Shown: positions 1 through 12,675, counted from the stretch's first letter. The stretch is DNA of 64,000 nt from Emydura subglobosa (GCA_007922225.1 ML679946.1:90778394-90842393); one strand, 5' to 3'. The notes: generated from the sequence alone by a model not told the origin. Numbers and translations: made by a program.

Positions 1-1154
1 TGTGAGCTCTATCAACAGTTTCATCTTTCACTGTGTGTCATGATGAAAAAAATAGATTTTAGTGTTTTCAGAGGGAAGCTACTGGAAATTAAATGTTCTT
101 GCAGAAGTTCTGTTTATATGATGAGAAAATTCACATCTTTCTGCATTCCAGATTTAGTTATTTTTGGTTGTCTTTCCATCGGGAACCAGCAATCTATTTA
201 AATTCTGGATTTGTGACTAGCTATTACAAGTTAGATCCATTGGAGTGATGCTATATATATTTTAGAAACAGTGTCTTGCTCTGACAGCAGGCACAGCTAT
301 GCCACAATCCATGTAATTGAAAGACTAGTCCTTCCCCCAGTACATTCTGAAAAAAGGCTGACCTGTGTCCTTGCTCTTTCCTATTATATATGTATAATAT
401 TTCACAGTTTTATTACTGACATGGAACACATTAAACTGCTTTTTAGGAACATAGGAGATGCCATACAGAACCAGACCAATGGTCCATCTAACCCTTTACC
501 CTGTTTCCAACAGTGGCTAGTTACAGCTGTTACTATTTAAACTAAGAAAGCATATCTATAGCCCTTCTGCCAGATGGTGTTGGCATGTTTAATATATAGG
601 GGCTCTTCTTCACATTACAAAACAGAACCAGATTGAGCCTCCATCCAGAAACGTGAGAAAACTAAACACCACTTCTGAGTGCCTCTAAAAGACAATAGTT
701 CCCCATTCACAAGCACGGAGTCTGTGTATATCAACAACTACAACAGCTACTTATTAAGAAAAGAGAGAATAAAGAATTAATTTGTGAAAATGCAGCAGTA
801 ATGATTCAAAAGAATGCAAACAATAAGCAAACACCTGCTCCACAGCATCTTGGGCAGTAGTCCTTTGCCTTAGTTTCCCACCTTGCATTTTGAAAGTCCA
901 ACAGATGAATGTCCCTTTAATATGCCACACCTCCTTTTCCCTCCGTTGCATCCTGGTTTGTTGTCTGAAGTTAGTGAAATCCCAGAATCCAGGTGTGCAT
1001 TCTGGGGGGCTCATATTTCACCATGGAGGGGCGGTTGTGGTGAAGTGACATCTCTGCCTCTTCTGCTGATCACCACTGTTGCTGCTAACTAAGCCACTCA
1101 CTGCTGCCACTAGCAGGGCTATCATGTTCCGATGTTACTCTACTTGGCCTCCCT
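1..1154. other. No recognised feature
   Basis: AT-rich sequence with scattered short open frames (89 codons at most) that resemble no family I know. No exon-like frame with plausible splice sites, RNA gene or repeat end can be supported here. Confidence 0.5.
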
Positions 1155-2266
1155 TGTGACCCTCTGTACCTTGATGTAGCACCATGGTACCCCCATAGTC
1201 ACCACTGTCCTATAATTGTGATATGTTTTGTACTAAGTATGCCTCGTGAGGTATCATTTTAAAAGTCTTGATCTGTTGAAGATTAATCTCCTGTTGGATT
1301 GTATGTGAAGTTATGAAGTATTGCTAAATGCATTCCTGAAATATGTTGTGAGGTTGGGAACACCCACAACCATCCTTTCAGTTACAACAAAGGAGTAGCC
1401 ATCAATAGCCTGATAACATGAATGGCTCATCAACACACAATCCACTATCCTAGAGACTTCTCGGATAAGACACATACACCATGAGGGCAGGCTAACATGT
1501 CACAGCAAGGATCTTTCTAGCAAGTTAGAAGAAGGAATAAAAAGAGAGACAGTGACATCATCACTTGGTCTCTCTCTCCTCCCCATCTCAACACCAGGAA
1601 GAATGTCTGGAAGACAGACTTTAGACCAGGGAAAGGTGGTCCCAGGCTGGAAAAGGGAGTCTAGTCCGTTTATTGAGGAACTGAAACATTTTGTACCATC
1701 TGTCAGGGTGAGACACTGCTTGATTCAAATCCTTCTTAGTCTGTAGAACTTAGACTGTGAATTTACTTTTGTTTCTTTAGTAACCAACTTTGATCTCTAT
1801 GTCTGCTACTTATAATCACTTACATCTATAGTTCTGTAGTTAATAAATCTGTATTATATTTTACCTAAAACAGTGTGTTTTTGGTTGAAGGGCTTGGGAA
1901 ATCTCAGCTCAGTTTACAAAGGCTAGTGTGTGTCCATTCCACACTGAGGGAGTGGCGAACTACTTAGCAAACGTACACTGGTCAGGCTTCAGACCAGTGC
2001 AAGACAGTACAGTTCTCAGATGCGAGGCTGGGGAGCTGGGGGGAATTGGCTGGAGCCTCTTTATTGTTGGTTCATGAGTGGCTGGGAAACCATTCATGTA
2101 ACTCTGTGGTGTGTGTCCCTGCCTGTGGATGTCGGTGTAAGTGCCGTGCCTGTCAGAGATTTGTAGCTTGTCATCAGCATCACAGTGTCAGAGGCAGCCT
2201 AGGTTGGTGAGTAAAGAGGGCTCAGTGGCCCCACAGTCCAGGTTGCACGCCAGAAACCCTGTCACA
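1155..2266 (+). mobile_element. Solo LTR (1112 bp) of a retrovirus-like element
   Basis: The segment begins TGTGAC and ends GTCACA, so the ends are short inverted repeats of the TG...CA type. The flanks are TCCCT (1150-1154) and CCCCT (2267-2271), a 5-bp target duplication with one change. An AATAAA signal lies at 1842-1847, followed by a GT-rich stretch, which fits a + oriented LTR; an A/T-rich ATAAAAAG run near 1536 could be its TATA box. No internal coding sequence lies on either side, so this is a solo LTR made by recombination between two LTRs. The family assignment (turtle ERV-like) is from style only. Confidence 0.72.
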
Positions 2267-3177
2267 CCCCTCCTTAGTGATTTCATTGGATAACAGAGAA
2301 CCTCACTGCTGCTACTGTCTATGTTGTCATTCACTCCAACACTGTCCCCACACCAACTGAAAGACTCAGCCCCATACAGCAGCTTATAAGCTATTTCAGC
2401 TCTAGTAATCACTGAAAAGAAACAAGGACTGTCACCTGAGTCTAATCAGCTCTGTCTTATGAACACTGGAGGAGAAGGGTTAAATATCACCTAAGACCCA
2501 TTAAACAGCACCTGTACCATTGAGCAGGAACATCTATCCCCACCCCCTCTGACTTTCATGAAGATGTGGGATCACTACCCCTCGCTTAGTGAGTGAGGTT
2601 AAATGTAGTTTGGTCCCCATTCCCAGTTAGGACAAATACAGTTCTGACACCTTTTAGTCATGCAATAAGGATAACAACATTTCCTTACCTCTACATCTAA
2701 GACTTAAGTGAATCTTAACCCAAAACAGCCAACATTTATCAATTTGGCAACGTTTCTGGGTCATCCAGACAGAATAGGTGTGTCTATGCAAGTATAGTCT
2801 GCTCCAGAGGTCTTTTCCCTTCAATAGATGGCAAGGGACAGCTCATTCAGACCAATATCTTACACATCCATTTGCAAGGATAAACCCTGGGCACACAACA
2901 CCATACTAAGTAGAAGCTTCTTCTCATAGTATGCTACAGCAAAGTATGCTACAGCGGCAGGAGGAACATGGTAGTGTGTATGCTTACATAGTTAGGTTGA
3001 CATAGGCTGCCTTATGTTGATTTAACTTTGTAGTGAAGACATGCCTTGAGACATCTAACTCAAAGGATTTAGGTGACTACCCTTGTGTGTAATATTTGCG
3101 TGGAATGGAGCATGATTTCTTTCCTCTCACTCCTCCTTTCCAAAGACGTTTAAGAGCACCTTGCAGCGCCTCCACCT
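2267..3177. other. No recognised feature
   Basis: Mixed-composition sequence without a supportable gene. Open frames are short and carry no motif. Confidence 0.4.
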
Positions 3178-3484
3178 TAGGGTGACCATATTTCCCAAAG
3201 GGAAAACAGGACACAGCGTGGGGCTGGCCCAAGCCTCCCACTCCCCACGTGGGGCTGGTCTGAGCTGATTGCCTACACCCAGCCACCCCGTCCCTAGGGG
3301 CTGGCCTGAGCTGCTTGCCCGAGCCCTGCCCGGCCCCCCCACTGGGCCCCGCCAGGGGGGCCCCCCCCCGCACGTTCCTCTACACCCTACTTTTTGACAA
3401 AAGTGGCCATTTGTCCTGTTTGCTCTTGCCAACTGATCAAAAAAAGGGACTGTCCCAGCTAAAACAGGACATATGATCACCCTA
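3178..3484. mobile_element. Non-autonomous hAT element, 307 bp
   Basis: Terminal inverted repeats are TAGGGTGACC on the left and GATCACCCTA on the right. The 8-bp sequence CTCCACCT lies immediately outside both ends (3170-3177 and 3485-3492) as a perfect target-site duplication. Eight-bp duplications with short inverted termini are diagnostic of the hAT superfamily. The interior is very GC-rich with C/G runs and has no transposase, so the element must have been mobilised in trans. Open frames read through it on the minus strand are chance frames from the GC-rich interior. Confidence 0.9.
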
Positions 3485-4214
3485 CTCCACCTTCAGTAAT
3501 CCACAAATGATCTAGGATGTGGGAGTGAATCTGCAGAGGAAAATGGTTTTAAATACAGCAGTGCCACCCACCAGACCACGGAGGGGTGAGTAATTACCCT
3601 TTGCATATATTCAGCTTTATTTTAGGGTAGGCGTGATAAAATGGCAACTAGTCTTCATTCAAACAACTCCACGCATGCCTGCCACGCATTCGCCCCTGCT
3701 GTTGATGCCTGCTGCAATATCACTCAGCAGCAGGGCTGCAGGCAATGAGCAAGTTTCCCCTTGAGATTCTCCTCTTAGCTACTCTAGAGTCGGGACTTCT
3801 AAACAGGCAGCTAAGGCTTCCTCGTTTTTCCCATCTCACTGCTTCTGCCGCCTGTGCCCTCACTCCATTATGCCTCTCAGTGCAGTGCAAATGGGGACGG
3901 ACAGGTGGCCAGCATTGTGGCTTCCTGGCTCTTACAGCAGCATTTCCTATAACCACGGAGGTAGCCATGGGCTTGAGGGAGCCAGGACCCGACAGCCTAC
4001 TAAGAAATTCAGGGAAAGAAAAACCTCAGGGGAGAGTCACCATTGTGGGAAATGGTCCAGCTCAAAATGTAGAGAAAAGGCCAGGTCACAGGTGGTAGAC
4101 AAAGAGACAATGGTGAAGAAAAAAGAGGAGAGATGAAAGAGAGATTGGGGCCAAGCCAGGGAAATGGAAGAAAGGAAACACTGCAGGACAAACAAGGGAA
4201 GGATGAGTGTCATG
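3485..4214. other. No recognised feature
   Basis: No supportable gene. A 117-codon + frame (3745-4098) and its overlapping partners have no domain, no repetitive codon signal and no family resemblance. Confidence 0.4.
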
Positions 4215-4440
4215 GCTATTGCACAGGAATGGGAGTCAGGACTTCTGGGTTTCATTCCCAGCTCTGCTACTGTCTGACTGCATGACCTTAAGAGAGTCCC
4301 GTCATCTATTGGTGCTTCAGTTTACCCATCTGTAAGAGTGAGACAGCAGTACTGACCTACCTCCCAGGCAGGTGAAGCTCCTTAAGATCCTGTGATGGAT
4401 GTCTTATTAACTAGTAGTTAGAAAGGGGGAAACATGCTGA
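4215..4440 (+). repeat. MIR-type SINE
   Basis: The stretch has the MIR order: a tRNA-like region with a degenerate 'gggtttcattcccagctctgc' type block, then the core containing 'gaccttaa', then 'cttcagtttacccatctgtaa', then a segment that in MIR precedes the LINE2-like tail. Divergence is high, as expected for an old amniote SINE. No target duplication is visible. Confidence 0.75.
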
Positions 4441-4704
4441 GTCAGTAAAAACTCATTCATGTCACATGCTCTGTCTGCAAAAATGTCACTTGGGAAGCAA
4501 CTTAGAACTTAGCAGCTCTGAGTATAATTGCTGTCTAATTCCCGCAATCCTTGAGGCCTAAATATTTGTAAAAGTCCTAGTGTCTTACTAGTATAAGCAA
4601 AAACCTGTATTAGTGGTTTGTCCTGGGAGCTCTTTGATACACCAAGAGACACAGTTCTGAGGAAACGCACAGGAAATCCTGGCAGGTGGTTCCCTGTCAT
4701 GCTG
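4441..4704. other. No recognised feature
   Basis: Short anonymous spacer between the MIR and the following LTR. Confidence 0.35.
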
Positions 4705-5760
4705 GCTGGACTGGGGTGGGAGGGGGTGCATTTATTATATTATTTAACATCAATATGTCAGAATCATAATAATTCATATGAGATATGCCATGTCAGGTAC
4801 TGTTAGAAAGGCTATAATGTGCTAAGTAAGATGATAATGTTTATGTTCATGTGTTATATGTGTAATGGAAGTTATGGATATGTTTGATATATCTGTATTT
4901 CAAATTGTGCTGTGTCTGGGCGACACCCCAGACAGGTTGGCTGCAGCACTAGCCTGCTTAATGGCCCATTAAGGAAACTCACAGGTACAATGGGCCAGGG
5001 GGAGAAGCCAGGGATATGCCTGATGAGTCACCAGGACTTACTCATGTGACTCTGGCCTCCATCTTATACCTGTAAAATTCCACAAGCAGCATGGCAAAGA
5101 TCAAAGGACATAAAACGCAGCTGCCTGAGATCCATTTTGTCTTTAGTCTGCCTTCAGCCACCTACCTACCTCTGAACTGAAGCTGTGAAACAAAGGACTG
5201 AGACCCATCCAGGTACTGGATGTATACCAGAGGGACTATACAAGCCTGCAAACTCCACCATCCTACTAGAAACCTGATATATATGGACTTTCAAATCATT
5301 TGTATGTATCTGATTGCTTTAATCCCTTAACATTTCTCTCATAGTTTGTTTCTTTCTTTTTATAATAAACCTTTAGTTTTAGTTACTAAAGGATTGGCTG
5401 GCAGCATGATATTTTGGGTAAGACCTAAACTTATATTGATCTGGTACTGTGGCTGACCCTTTAGTGTCAGGAGAAACCTTTTTGGTAAAGAGCATAGAGT
5501 TTTAAATAACTGATCTCTTTACTGGACCTCGTGGCTGATTGGGAGCCGGAGACTGAAATGCAGTAAAGGGGGCTGTGTATATTTTTATTTTGGCTTCTTG
5601 ATAACCAGTGTGGGGAATCAGAAGCACTGTTTGTGGATGGTTGGGAAGTCTGACTTCAGTGTCACCCACCAGTGCTGGGAGAATCTGCTCTCCTTTTACA
5701 GCCTGCCCTGACTTTGGCATTTTCAGGTGGCTACCCTAGGCACGGATGGGTCACTCTCCT
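4705..5760 (+). mobile_element. ERV-like LTR, copy 1 of a family also at 57265-58420
   Basis: Aligned by eye along its whole length with 57265-58420: the same run from the AATTCATATGAGATATGCC region through TTAATGGCCCATTAAG, CATTTTGTC and ATAAACCTTTAGTTTTAG to the CTGGGAGAATCTGCTC block. AATAAA is at 5364-5369. Copy 2 has a clear TATA box where this copy has CATAAAACGCAG. No coding region adjoins it, so it is a solo LTR or LTR plus a short internal stub. The ends are uncertain because no clean target duplication was found. Confidence 0.75.
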
Positions 5761-7144
5761 GCTAAAAATAAGCTAGGTTAAAGATATTTGTAATCCACAA
5801 AGGAGATAATAAATCAAATGTTAACACAGAAATGGCCTGGTCTTGCTCACTTGGAAGTCGGTGGCCCAATTTCAATTGTCTGCAGTGGGAGCCAGAGGAA
5901 GCCCTGTAGGAAGAAGGGGAAAGGATTGGGGACAGCTAAAGGTGCTAAGTTACATCTATACTAGGGCTAAGCTGTGTTTCAAATCGTGTTGGCTAACTCA
6001 GTTATGTAAGGCACACCCTTTTTCCTAGTCTAGACAAGGCCTTGTTCATTACAGGGAGTAATGTCTTTTCTACCTTGAGATGTAGAGTGAAACAAACAGA
6101 CTTTTCTGAGCTGGGCAAGGCTACGCCAACATCAACAGAAAAGGCTGAGCGGTCTCTGTTCAGTTCTTAGCAGATATCACTAAAACCACTACGCCTCTGC
6201 TAGCTGAATATGAGGGACTCACCAAAGTGGACAATGGCCACAGAGACTGACTCGGTCGCAGCTATAGTGAGCATGGCTAGGAAGAAATGGAGAGGTAGCA
6301 CTGCCACATCCTGTGCTGCACCTATTCTGGATGCTTTCATGCTATGAGGAGACAGAATTACTGGGCCACAAGGTAACTAAACAGTATTGGTTTCTTGGGG
6401 AAAATGATATTCTAACAAATCCATGGTCCTCTCACATTTCCCTTTTGTCACTATGGCTGCACACTGTGGTCACTCAGAGTGTCATGGCAACAGCCAGAGG
6501 GGACAGAGAAGAACTTCTGCTCCAAAACACACAGGCCCCTGCCACTTGGAGCAAAGGAGAATCTCTTAGCGATAGCAGCCTGGTGCTAATAAGTGCTAGT
6601 AAAGCCTGTGACAAGCAATTGGCCAGTTCCGATTCCATCCAGTACAGGGTAGTGGTACAAATATGCACTAGCCAGTTTACTGAAATATCAAAGTGGGAGG
6701 AAGACGGGTAGAGAACTTTAGTGAGGAAAGCAATCAGAGATCAAGAAATTAGACATGAATGAGCAACGAGATGCTGTTGCAAAAATAAAACAAAATCCCA
6801 TTTGGGGATGTGTCTAAACAGTTGAAATATCTCTTATGATATTTATTAATTTGTTATTTGTTTTTCAGTGCCCAGAAGTGTGCCAGGTGCTTCCCAGAGA
6901 CACAGGATAATTAGACAGGTTCCTGCCACAAAAAACTTACAAACTAAGACCCCTATTTAGGAAAGGCTTGTGCACGTGCCCAATTTTAAGTACATTCTCA
7001 TCCCATTGGATTTAGTGGGATGACTGAGTTGTTTAAAGTGAGGCAGATAAATCTTTCCAGGATCAGGGCCTACATAAAAACAGATAAAAACAGGAGTAAA
7101 TTGGGTACAGGGATGCAAAAAATAAACAAATTACTGGAGTCATG
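5761..7144. other. No gene recognised; contains one old LINE fragment
   Basis: The best frame is 132 codons on + (6313-6711); it has no motif and I do not regard it as a gene. A LINE-derived fragment at about 6862-6962 is listed separately. Confidence 0.4.
6862..6962 (+). repeat. CR1/L3-like LINE tail fragment
   Basis: Shares the block 'gtgccaggtgct...aacttacaaactaag' with similar fragments near 20870, 22190, 30530 and 48950 (variants of 'gtgctaggcactgtacaaac...gagcttacaatctaa'). This is the style of an old L3/CR1 3' region; the fragment is too short to be firm. Confidence 0.5.
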
Positions 7145-8455
7145 TTTGGCGCCTGTCATCTTGGTCCCTGTAGAAGATCCCCTGTAAGGGGCGGCACCGG
7201 TGGCCCTTCCTCAGTGTCAATCTCCAAAGGAGGCCACACCTCCCGCCACCTACGCCCTTCGGGAGTCCAAATTAAAGGGGCCGCCTCCAGCCCTTAGTAG
7301 GACAAGCCTTGGGTTCAGGCCGCTCCTTAGGGGTAGTCGTCTCTTGCCCTCACAGGTCGGGCAAACAGTCTATGGCCCAGGCCTCAGCCAGGGGCGGGCC
7401 AGTAGAGGGAAAAAGCAGTCTCTAGCCCCAGAGGGGTGAGGAACCAGTCTCAGGCCTTGCCCTTTGGCAGAGCAGGCCAGCAAACACAGTCTTGAGCCCT
7501 GGGCAGGGCGAGTAGGCAGTCTAGAGCCTAGCCCTTCTGTAGGGCAGGCAGGCAAACATAGTCTCGAGTCCTGGGTAGGGCGAGTAAGCAGTCTAGAGCC
7601 CGAGAGGGCGAGGAAATGGTCCAAGGCCCTGGCCCTTAGGCAGGGCAGGGGAGGCAGCAGTCTCTAGCCTTAGGAGGCCCAATCACTAGTTCATACCCGT
7701 CCTTCTGCAGAGCGTGGCAGGCAGCAAGGGACAGGCTCTGGCCCTCAACAGGCATTCACCCCTAGGTTGGGGTAGGAAGGGGGGAGGGGGACGCAGGCCC
7801 ACCCATCTCCACTGCATCCCAGCCCAGCCCAGTGCCCTGTCAGTGACAGGGTGTCCCGTCACTAGGTCAGCGGGGCTTCAGCCAAAACATGCTGACTCGG
7901 AGCGAATGCAAGCTTAGCCGGACTGTAGTCAGCTTCCCCAGGCTTCTTCCTCCCATCCTCTCCTGTGCCGTACCCCGGTTCCTTGTCGCTTGATGGCAGG
8001 TCCGGGAACTGTTCAGGGTCCTCCGTGGAGGACAGTTCCTCTAGATCCCAGGGGCTGTGTGTCCCTTCTGACTCGCCAGGGGTTGGCAGCTCAGGTAGCT
8101 TCTCCAGGTGCTAAGGGCGCCAGGCAGTAGGGAGCTCTGGCAGCCTCTCCTCCGGGTCGTAGGATCCGGGGGTCTCCTCCAGTTCAGGATCCGCAGGGCC
8201 CTACGCCGTGGATAGATCCAGCAGCCTCTCCTCTGGGTAGTGGTCAGGGGCAACCATACATTTGGGCACCAAGGGAGGGGCATCCTTCTCCCTTGGCTAC
8301 TAGGGCCTGACAGAGTTGGCAGGCCTGGGTTTTATAGGCCTAACTGCTTACTTGCTTCCGGTCAGGTGCTGCAGTCCTGGGTTCCAACCCTCAAGGGGGT
8401 TTGGCTCTCCCTCGGTATCAGTCTCTGAGGGAGGCCACACCTCCTGGCTACAGTC
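7145..8455 (-). mobile_element. GC-rich LTR-type element (minus)
   Basis: A GC-rich island in an AT-rich setting. Two direct repeats of about 50 bp, both containing GGAGGCCACACCTCC, lie near 7207-7257 and 8408-8450. Read on the minus strand, each would be the start of an LTR-like copy. On the minus strand a TATA-like CCTATAAAACCC lies near 8330, just downstream of the 8450 copy. A block at 7842-7900 (GTCAGCGGGGCTTCAGCC) also occurs at about 16580-16605 inside the solo LTR at 16195-17020, which ties the two elements to one group. No protease, reverse transcriptase or integrase is visible. Confidence 0.55.
7467..7620. repeat. Tandem repeat, about 75-bp period, 2 copies plus partial
   Basis: The block 'aaacacagtcttgagccctgggcagggcgag' recurs as 'aaacatagtctcgagtcctgggtagggcgag' about 75 bp later, with weaker relatives on either side. 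Because 75 is a multiple of three, the minus frame shows a 25-residue echo, which explains the 84-codon minus frame there. It lies inside the GC-rich LTR-type element. Confidence 0.7.
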
Positions 8456-11239
8456 CCACTTTTTTATTAAAATATTGTTTTTCTCTCATTCCTCCCACCC
8501 TCTTCCCCCAGTGGGTTCCAGCCCATATTTTCCCTCCAACCCTCACCCACTGATTGCCTAGTTTTAATCCTTTCTTTCCACACACTGATTTAATCTAGCA
8601 ATACCCCTAATAAACCCTCAGCTACATTCAATCTCAGCGTCAGTAGGGTCTTTCCAGCTCTAAAATCTATAAACCTATTTATACCTCAGAAGCTTTGAAA
8701 AGGAATCATAAAGAAAAGAATCTTGAAGGTGCAGGACAAACTCTCCCCCCTTTATTCTGGGATTTTCTTTATATAATATTGGCTAACTATAAATAGTAAT
8801 GCTTGCCATTTACATTCCTTTCATATGAAAATCTCAAAGCACTGTGCAAGTGAGAATTCAGTAAGACAATGTAAACTGTGTGCAAGTTGAGCTTAAATGG
8901 GGTGCAAGTCATTGTGCAGCAGACAGAAGTGGCCTTTTTTCTGCTTATGCTGATGCCATGTTCAGCTGTACAATTGTTTGTTTGATGAATTCACTGTTTT
9001 GCATTCACTCTTCTTCTCTGTGGCTCCATGAATGCATCTTCTCAGTTTTCAGGAAATTGTGGCAGGAACCTATGTAGATTCAAGTTATATTGAAAAGACA
9101 GCCCCACAGCTTTTAAAGCTGGCATTCAAGTGGAGACATACTGATTCCTTTTTTTAATTCTGAAGCCGCTAAATACTGTCATACATCTATAAAATATAAT
9201 ACAGTTCCACATCCAGGCAGAGAACTGGAAGGGGTTTTCTTTGGTCTTTTTAAATTTCTGGGTAGCATTATATCACCATGAATATCAAGTCATCTTCAGC
9301 AGATGCTGAAAAGATAGGCCAGATAACGTTTTGTACAAATTGTGTTTTGTCATATTATCCGTATCTCACTAATGAGAACAAAAGAAAGCTACAATTAGTG
9401 CCTGAATCTCAATGCTAAATTTGAAAATTCATACACTACACATAGGATGGAATGGCACTTAAATTTAAAAAAAAAACTCAGTTGCAACATGTCTTATAGG
9501 TTCTGTCTCCATGTTGCAAAATCTTTACTTGGTAAAAATGATAACTCAAACAGGAATTAAACTGGGAATTGAGCCAAGAAAGCATGGTAGTATCTCTTGT
9601 TTTGTCATGTCAAGACTCTTTCCCTTTCCCCATCATCCTTCAGTTATGGGTCATCTTACTTCTTGTCTCTAATGCTTGACCACGATGCACACCTATTTGC
9701 AGTTTCTTTTTAGTGGAAAAGAGAAGCCAGTGATACAGGAATAATCACATTGACTTACCCAAGGAAAGCCTTCACCTGATGAAGTCTGACAGTTACTGTA
9801 AGCACAACTAGGCCAGAGGTTTCAAATACTAGATTCTTTCTTTCATAACTCTCCCTCCCATGCTATTTGCTTGTACTTCGAGGCAACATTCTATTGACCA
9901 GTGTCTCATTGTAGAAGGGATAATTGGCTCTGAGAATCCTCTGCATATCCTCTTCATCCTCCTGTCCTTTGCGTATCCACCTGCATTCTCATGATGGAAG
10001 TCTCATCTACATCAAGTTTAGTGATGCTGAGCTCCCATTGAGCAGCAAACTAAAGACCTGATCCTGCAGAATGCTGAGCCCCTGGGTGTGGGACAGGGCA
10101 TTCAGAAAGCCCAGCCTTCAGAGAAGTGCTCAGCAGCTGTAGTATCAAGTCTTAAGGCTGGAATCAGTAGGAGTTGCATGTAGATATGAAGAGAGAATTT
10201 TGCCATAATTATGAAATTGCTTTGGAATCCAGGCCCCACTTAGGCAATATTAGGCCCCACTTATGCTAACTCAAGCGTGCACTTAATTTTAAGCTCTGTT
10301 GGTTTCAGTGAAACCATTCCTGTGTTTAAAGAAATGCAGATGTTCTTTGCCAAATTGAGGCTTCAGTGCTTTCTGATTGGCTACCATTGATGTCTTGGTG
10401 ATATCAATGCTTGTTCGACCCTGCAGTGGTACAAAGGATGCAGGTTAAACTGAGCTCGCTTGTGGAAACTAGGTGAGCTTTTCTGGAGGCTACCATCATC
10501 CACTCCTAAATTTGAACTTTGTTTCCCATCATCCAAAAAGTGAAGTGAATTGAAAGGAATGTGCTGGTGCACCAGCAAAACACTGCGTCCTGCCTATTTT
10601 GTGGGGTAATGAGTAGCTGGTCATGAGGGATACTCTTTCCTCTGACATACTGTTGTGTTGGTTGCAGGCAGTCAGGTTGCCCTTGCTGTCAGTGTCACTA
10701 AACACAGCTCATAAGCAAACTTGAGTAGCCTCTCTGACTTGTTGGCAGCTGGAATAAAAGAGAATCTTTAAAATGGCGGCTAAGCACAGCATTGCATTTG
10801 CTGAAATGCTTTTATGCATCTATGCCCTGACCATCTGAAATTACATCTAGAACAAGATCAAGATGGGCCCAACCTGAACTGAGCAATCATCTTATTTCAG
10901 CTCTTGTTCTCCCTCACCTCTTCCCCCACCTTTTGTTTGTCTACTATTTTCACCTGTACAGACTCAAATGGAAACTCTTTGGGGCAGGAACCTGTATTTT
11001 ATTTGCTCTTTAAAGCACCTCCTGCACTTCTGGGTTCAGTAAAATCCCTCTATTCTCACCAAATTGTTGAGGACTGGGAATGTTTCTTGGGTCTTTCAGG
11101 TAGCCTCTCTATACAGGCACTGTCAGTGATCAAGCCATGGGCAGTCTTGCCTAGTGGTGGGAACAAGAGTCCATATTACCAATTAGAGCTGAATCCAGAT
11201 GGGGCAGGTCCAGGAGCAAAGCCAAGATTGATAGCCAGG
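8456..11239. other. No recognised gene
   Basis: Nearly 2.8 kb of AT-rich sequence with only short frames. Fragments such as 'gatcctgcagaatgctgagcccctgg' near 10060 resemble short amniote interspersed repeats but are too degraded to name. Confidence 0.4.
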
Positions 11240-11395
11240 TGTCAGGAACCAATGCCTAAGCTGAAGAGTTAACCTGAGTCACAGTCAGAAAGTGTAGTGG
11301 AGGGTCAGAGCTGGGAGTCAGAAACCAAAACCTAAGCCAAAGGGTTAACTGGAGTCACAGTCAGAAGGCATAGGTGAGCTAGGAGTCAGAAAGAA
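11240..11395. repeat. Two-copy tandem repeat, about 77 bp
   Basis: The string 'caatgcctaagctgaagagttaacctgagtcacagtcag' is repeated as 'caaaacctaagccaaagggttaactggagtcacagtcag' about 77 bp downstream. It probably belongs to an unrecognised element reaching to about 11640. Confidence 0.65.
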
Positions 11396-11844
11396 GCTGG
11401 GATTAGGGCAGAAAGAAGGCTAGCGACAGCAGAGGCAGGCAAAGGACAATGCACAGCTGCAGGCTAGACATGCATTGAGCAGCCACAGGACTGCTGCTGC
11501 TACGGAGCTGAAGTATCAGCCTGCTGACTCCTTCTGCCAGGTGGCACAGTCAATCAGACAGCTTCTATCAGGGCTGGCCACACTCATTAGGCTACCAGGA
11601 CACTGACTGCACTGCAGGCTAGGCTCCTGACAGGCATTGAGCAAATGCTGACTTGGTCAGTGACTTGTCAGCATTTTTCTGCAGGGGTTGAAGAGATTTT
11701 TGTTTCCCTTTCACTTTGCGTTTTGAGGAATTATTTGTGCTGTTGGATATTTTTCTGAGGATTTGCCCTTATTGCCATATTGGGCTGCATTAGTAAGAGC
11801 ATTGCCAGCTGATCAAGGGAAGTGATTATTCCCCTCTATTCGGC

Positions 11845-12372
11845 ACTGGAGAGGCATATTTGGAGCACTGTGTCCAGTCGTGGGCCCCTCACGACAGAAA
11901 GGATGTGGACAAATTGGAGGTAGTCCAGAGGAGGGCAACAAAAATGATTAGGGGGCTGGAGCACATGGCTTATGAGGAGAGGCTGGGGGAACTAGGCTTA
12001 TTTAGTCTGCAGAAGAGAAGAACGAGGGGGGGATTTGTTAGTGGCCTTTAACTACCTGAAAGGGGGTTCCAGGGAGGATGGAGCTAGGCTGTTCTCAGTG
12101 GTAGTAGATGACAGAAGTAGGAGTAAGTGCAGTGGGGGAGGTCTAGGTTGGATATTAGGAAAGGTTTTTTCACTAGGAGGGTGGTAAAGCACTGGAATGG
12201 GTTACCTAGGGAGCTGGTGGAATCTCCATCTTTAGAGTTTTTTAAGATGCAGCTTGACAAAACCCTGGCTGGGATGATTTAGTTGGGGTTGGTCCTGCTT
12301 TGAGCAGCGGGTTGGACTAGGTGACCTCCTGACGTCCCTTCCAGCCCTAATCTTCTATGACTTTATGATTCT
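11845..12372 (+). mobile_element. CR1 LINE, 5'-truncated 3' end
   Basis: Contains the C-terminal CR1 coding remnant (frames reading [20 protein letters not shown] and [16 protein letters not shown]), then the CR1 3' UTR ('aggtgacctcctgacgtcccttccagccct') and a terminal TCTATGACTTTATGATTCTA octamer-type tail. 5' truncation is normal for CR1 because reverse transcription starts at the 3' end and usually stops early. The coding frame is broken by indels. Confidence 0.92.
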
Positions 12373-12487
12373 ATTTTTAATGCCTATTTGGTCAATTCCT
12401 ATCTATCTTAGGTACCTATACGGCCCCCATCACTATAGTATCTGAGCTTCTCACAATCTGAAACGTATTATGTGGACAACACCCCTG

Positions 12488-12675
12488 TGTCATGTACCAG
12501 ATATGAACTAGTTACAGAGCTTCCACTCCAGAGGGATACATGAAGATGTGTTCTCATTAAAACATTTTAATACATTGCCAGCTTTGGCTGTTCTCAGCAT
12601 AAAATAAGGTATGCCACACATGACACTCCCGTAGTGGCTAATTATAATACAAGTTTAACATTCCATTACATCTTC
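12488..12675 (-). repeat. 3' LTR of the gypsy element
   Basis: Direct repeat partner of 15688-15876. In the minus orientation it lies downstream of integrase, so it is the 3' LTR. It is about 185 bp, short for a gypsy LTR. Confidence 0.8.

Noticed and set aside
6313..6711. 132-codon + frame as a possible gene
   Set aside because: No motif, no splice context, no promoter; the length is within chance for 64 kb.
7467..7620. CRISPR-like array
   Set aside because: Only two or three contiguous degenerate units without spacers, inside a eukaryotic retroelement.
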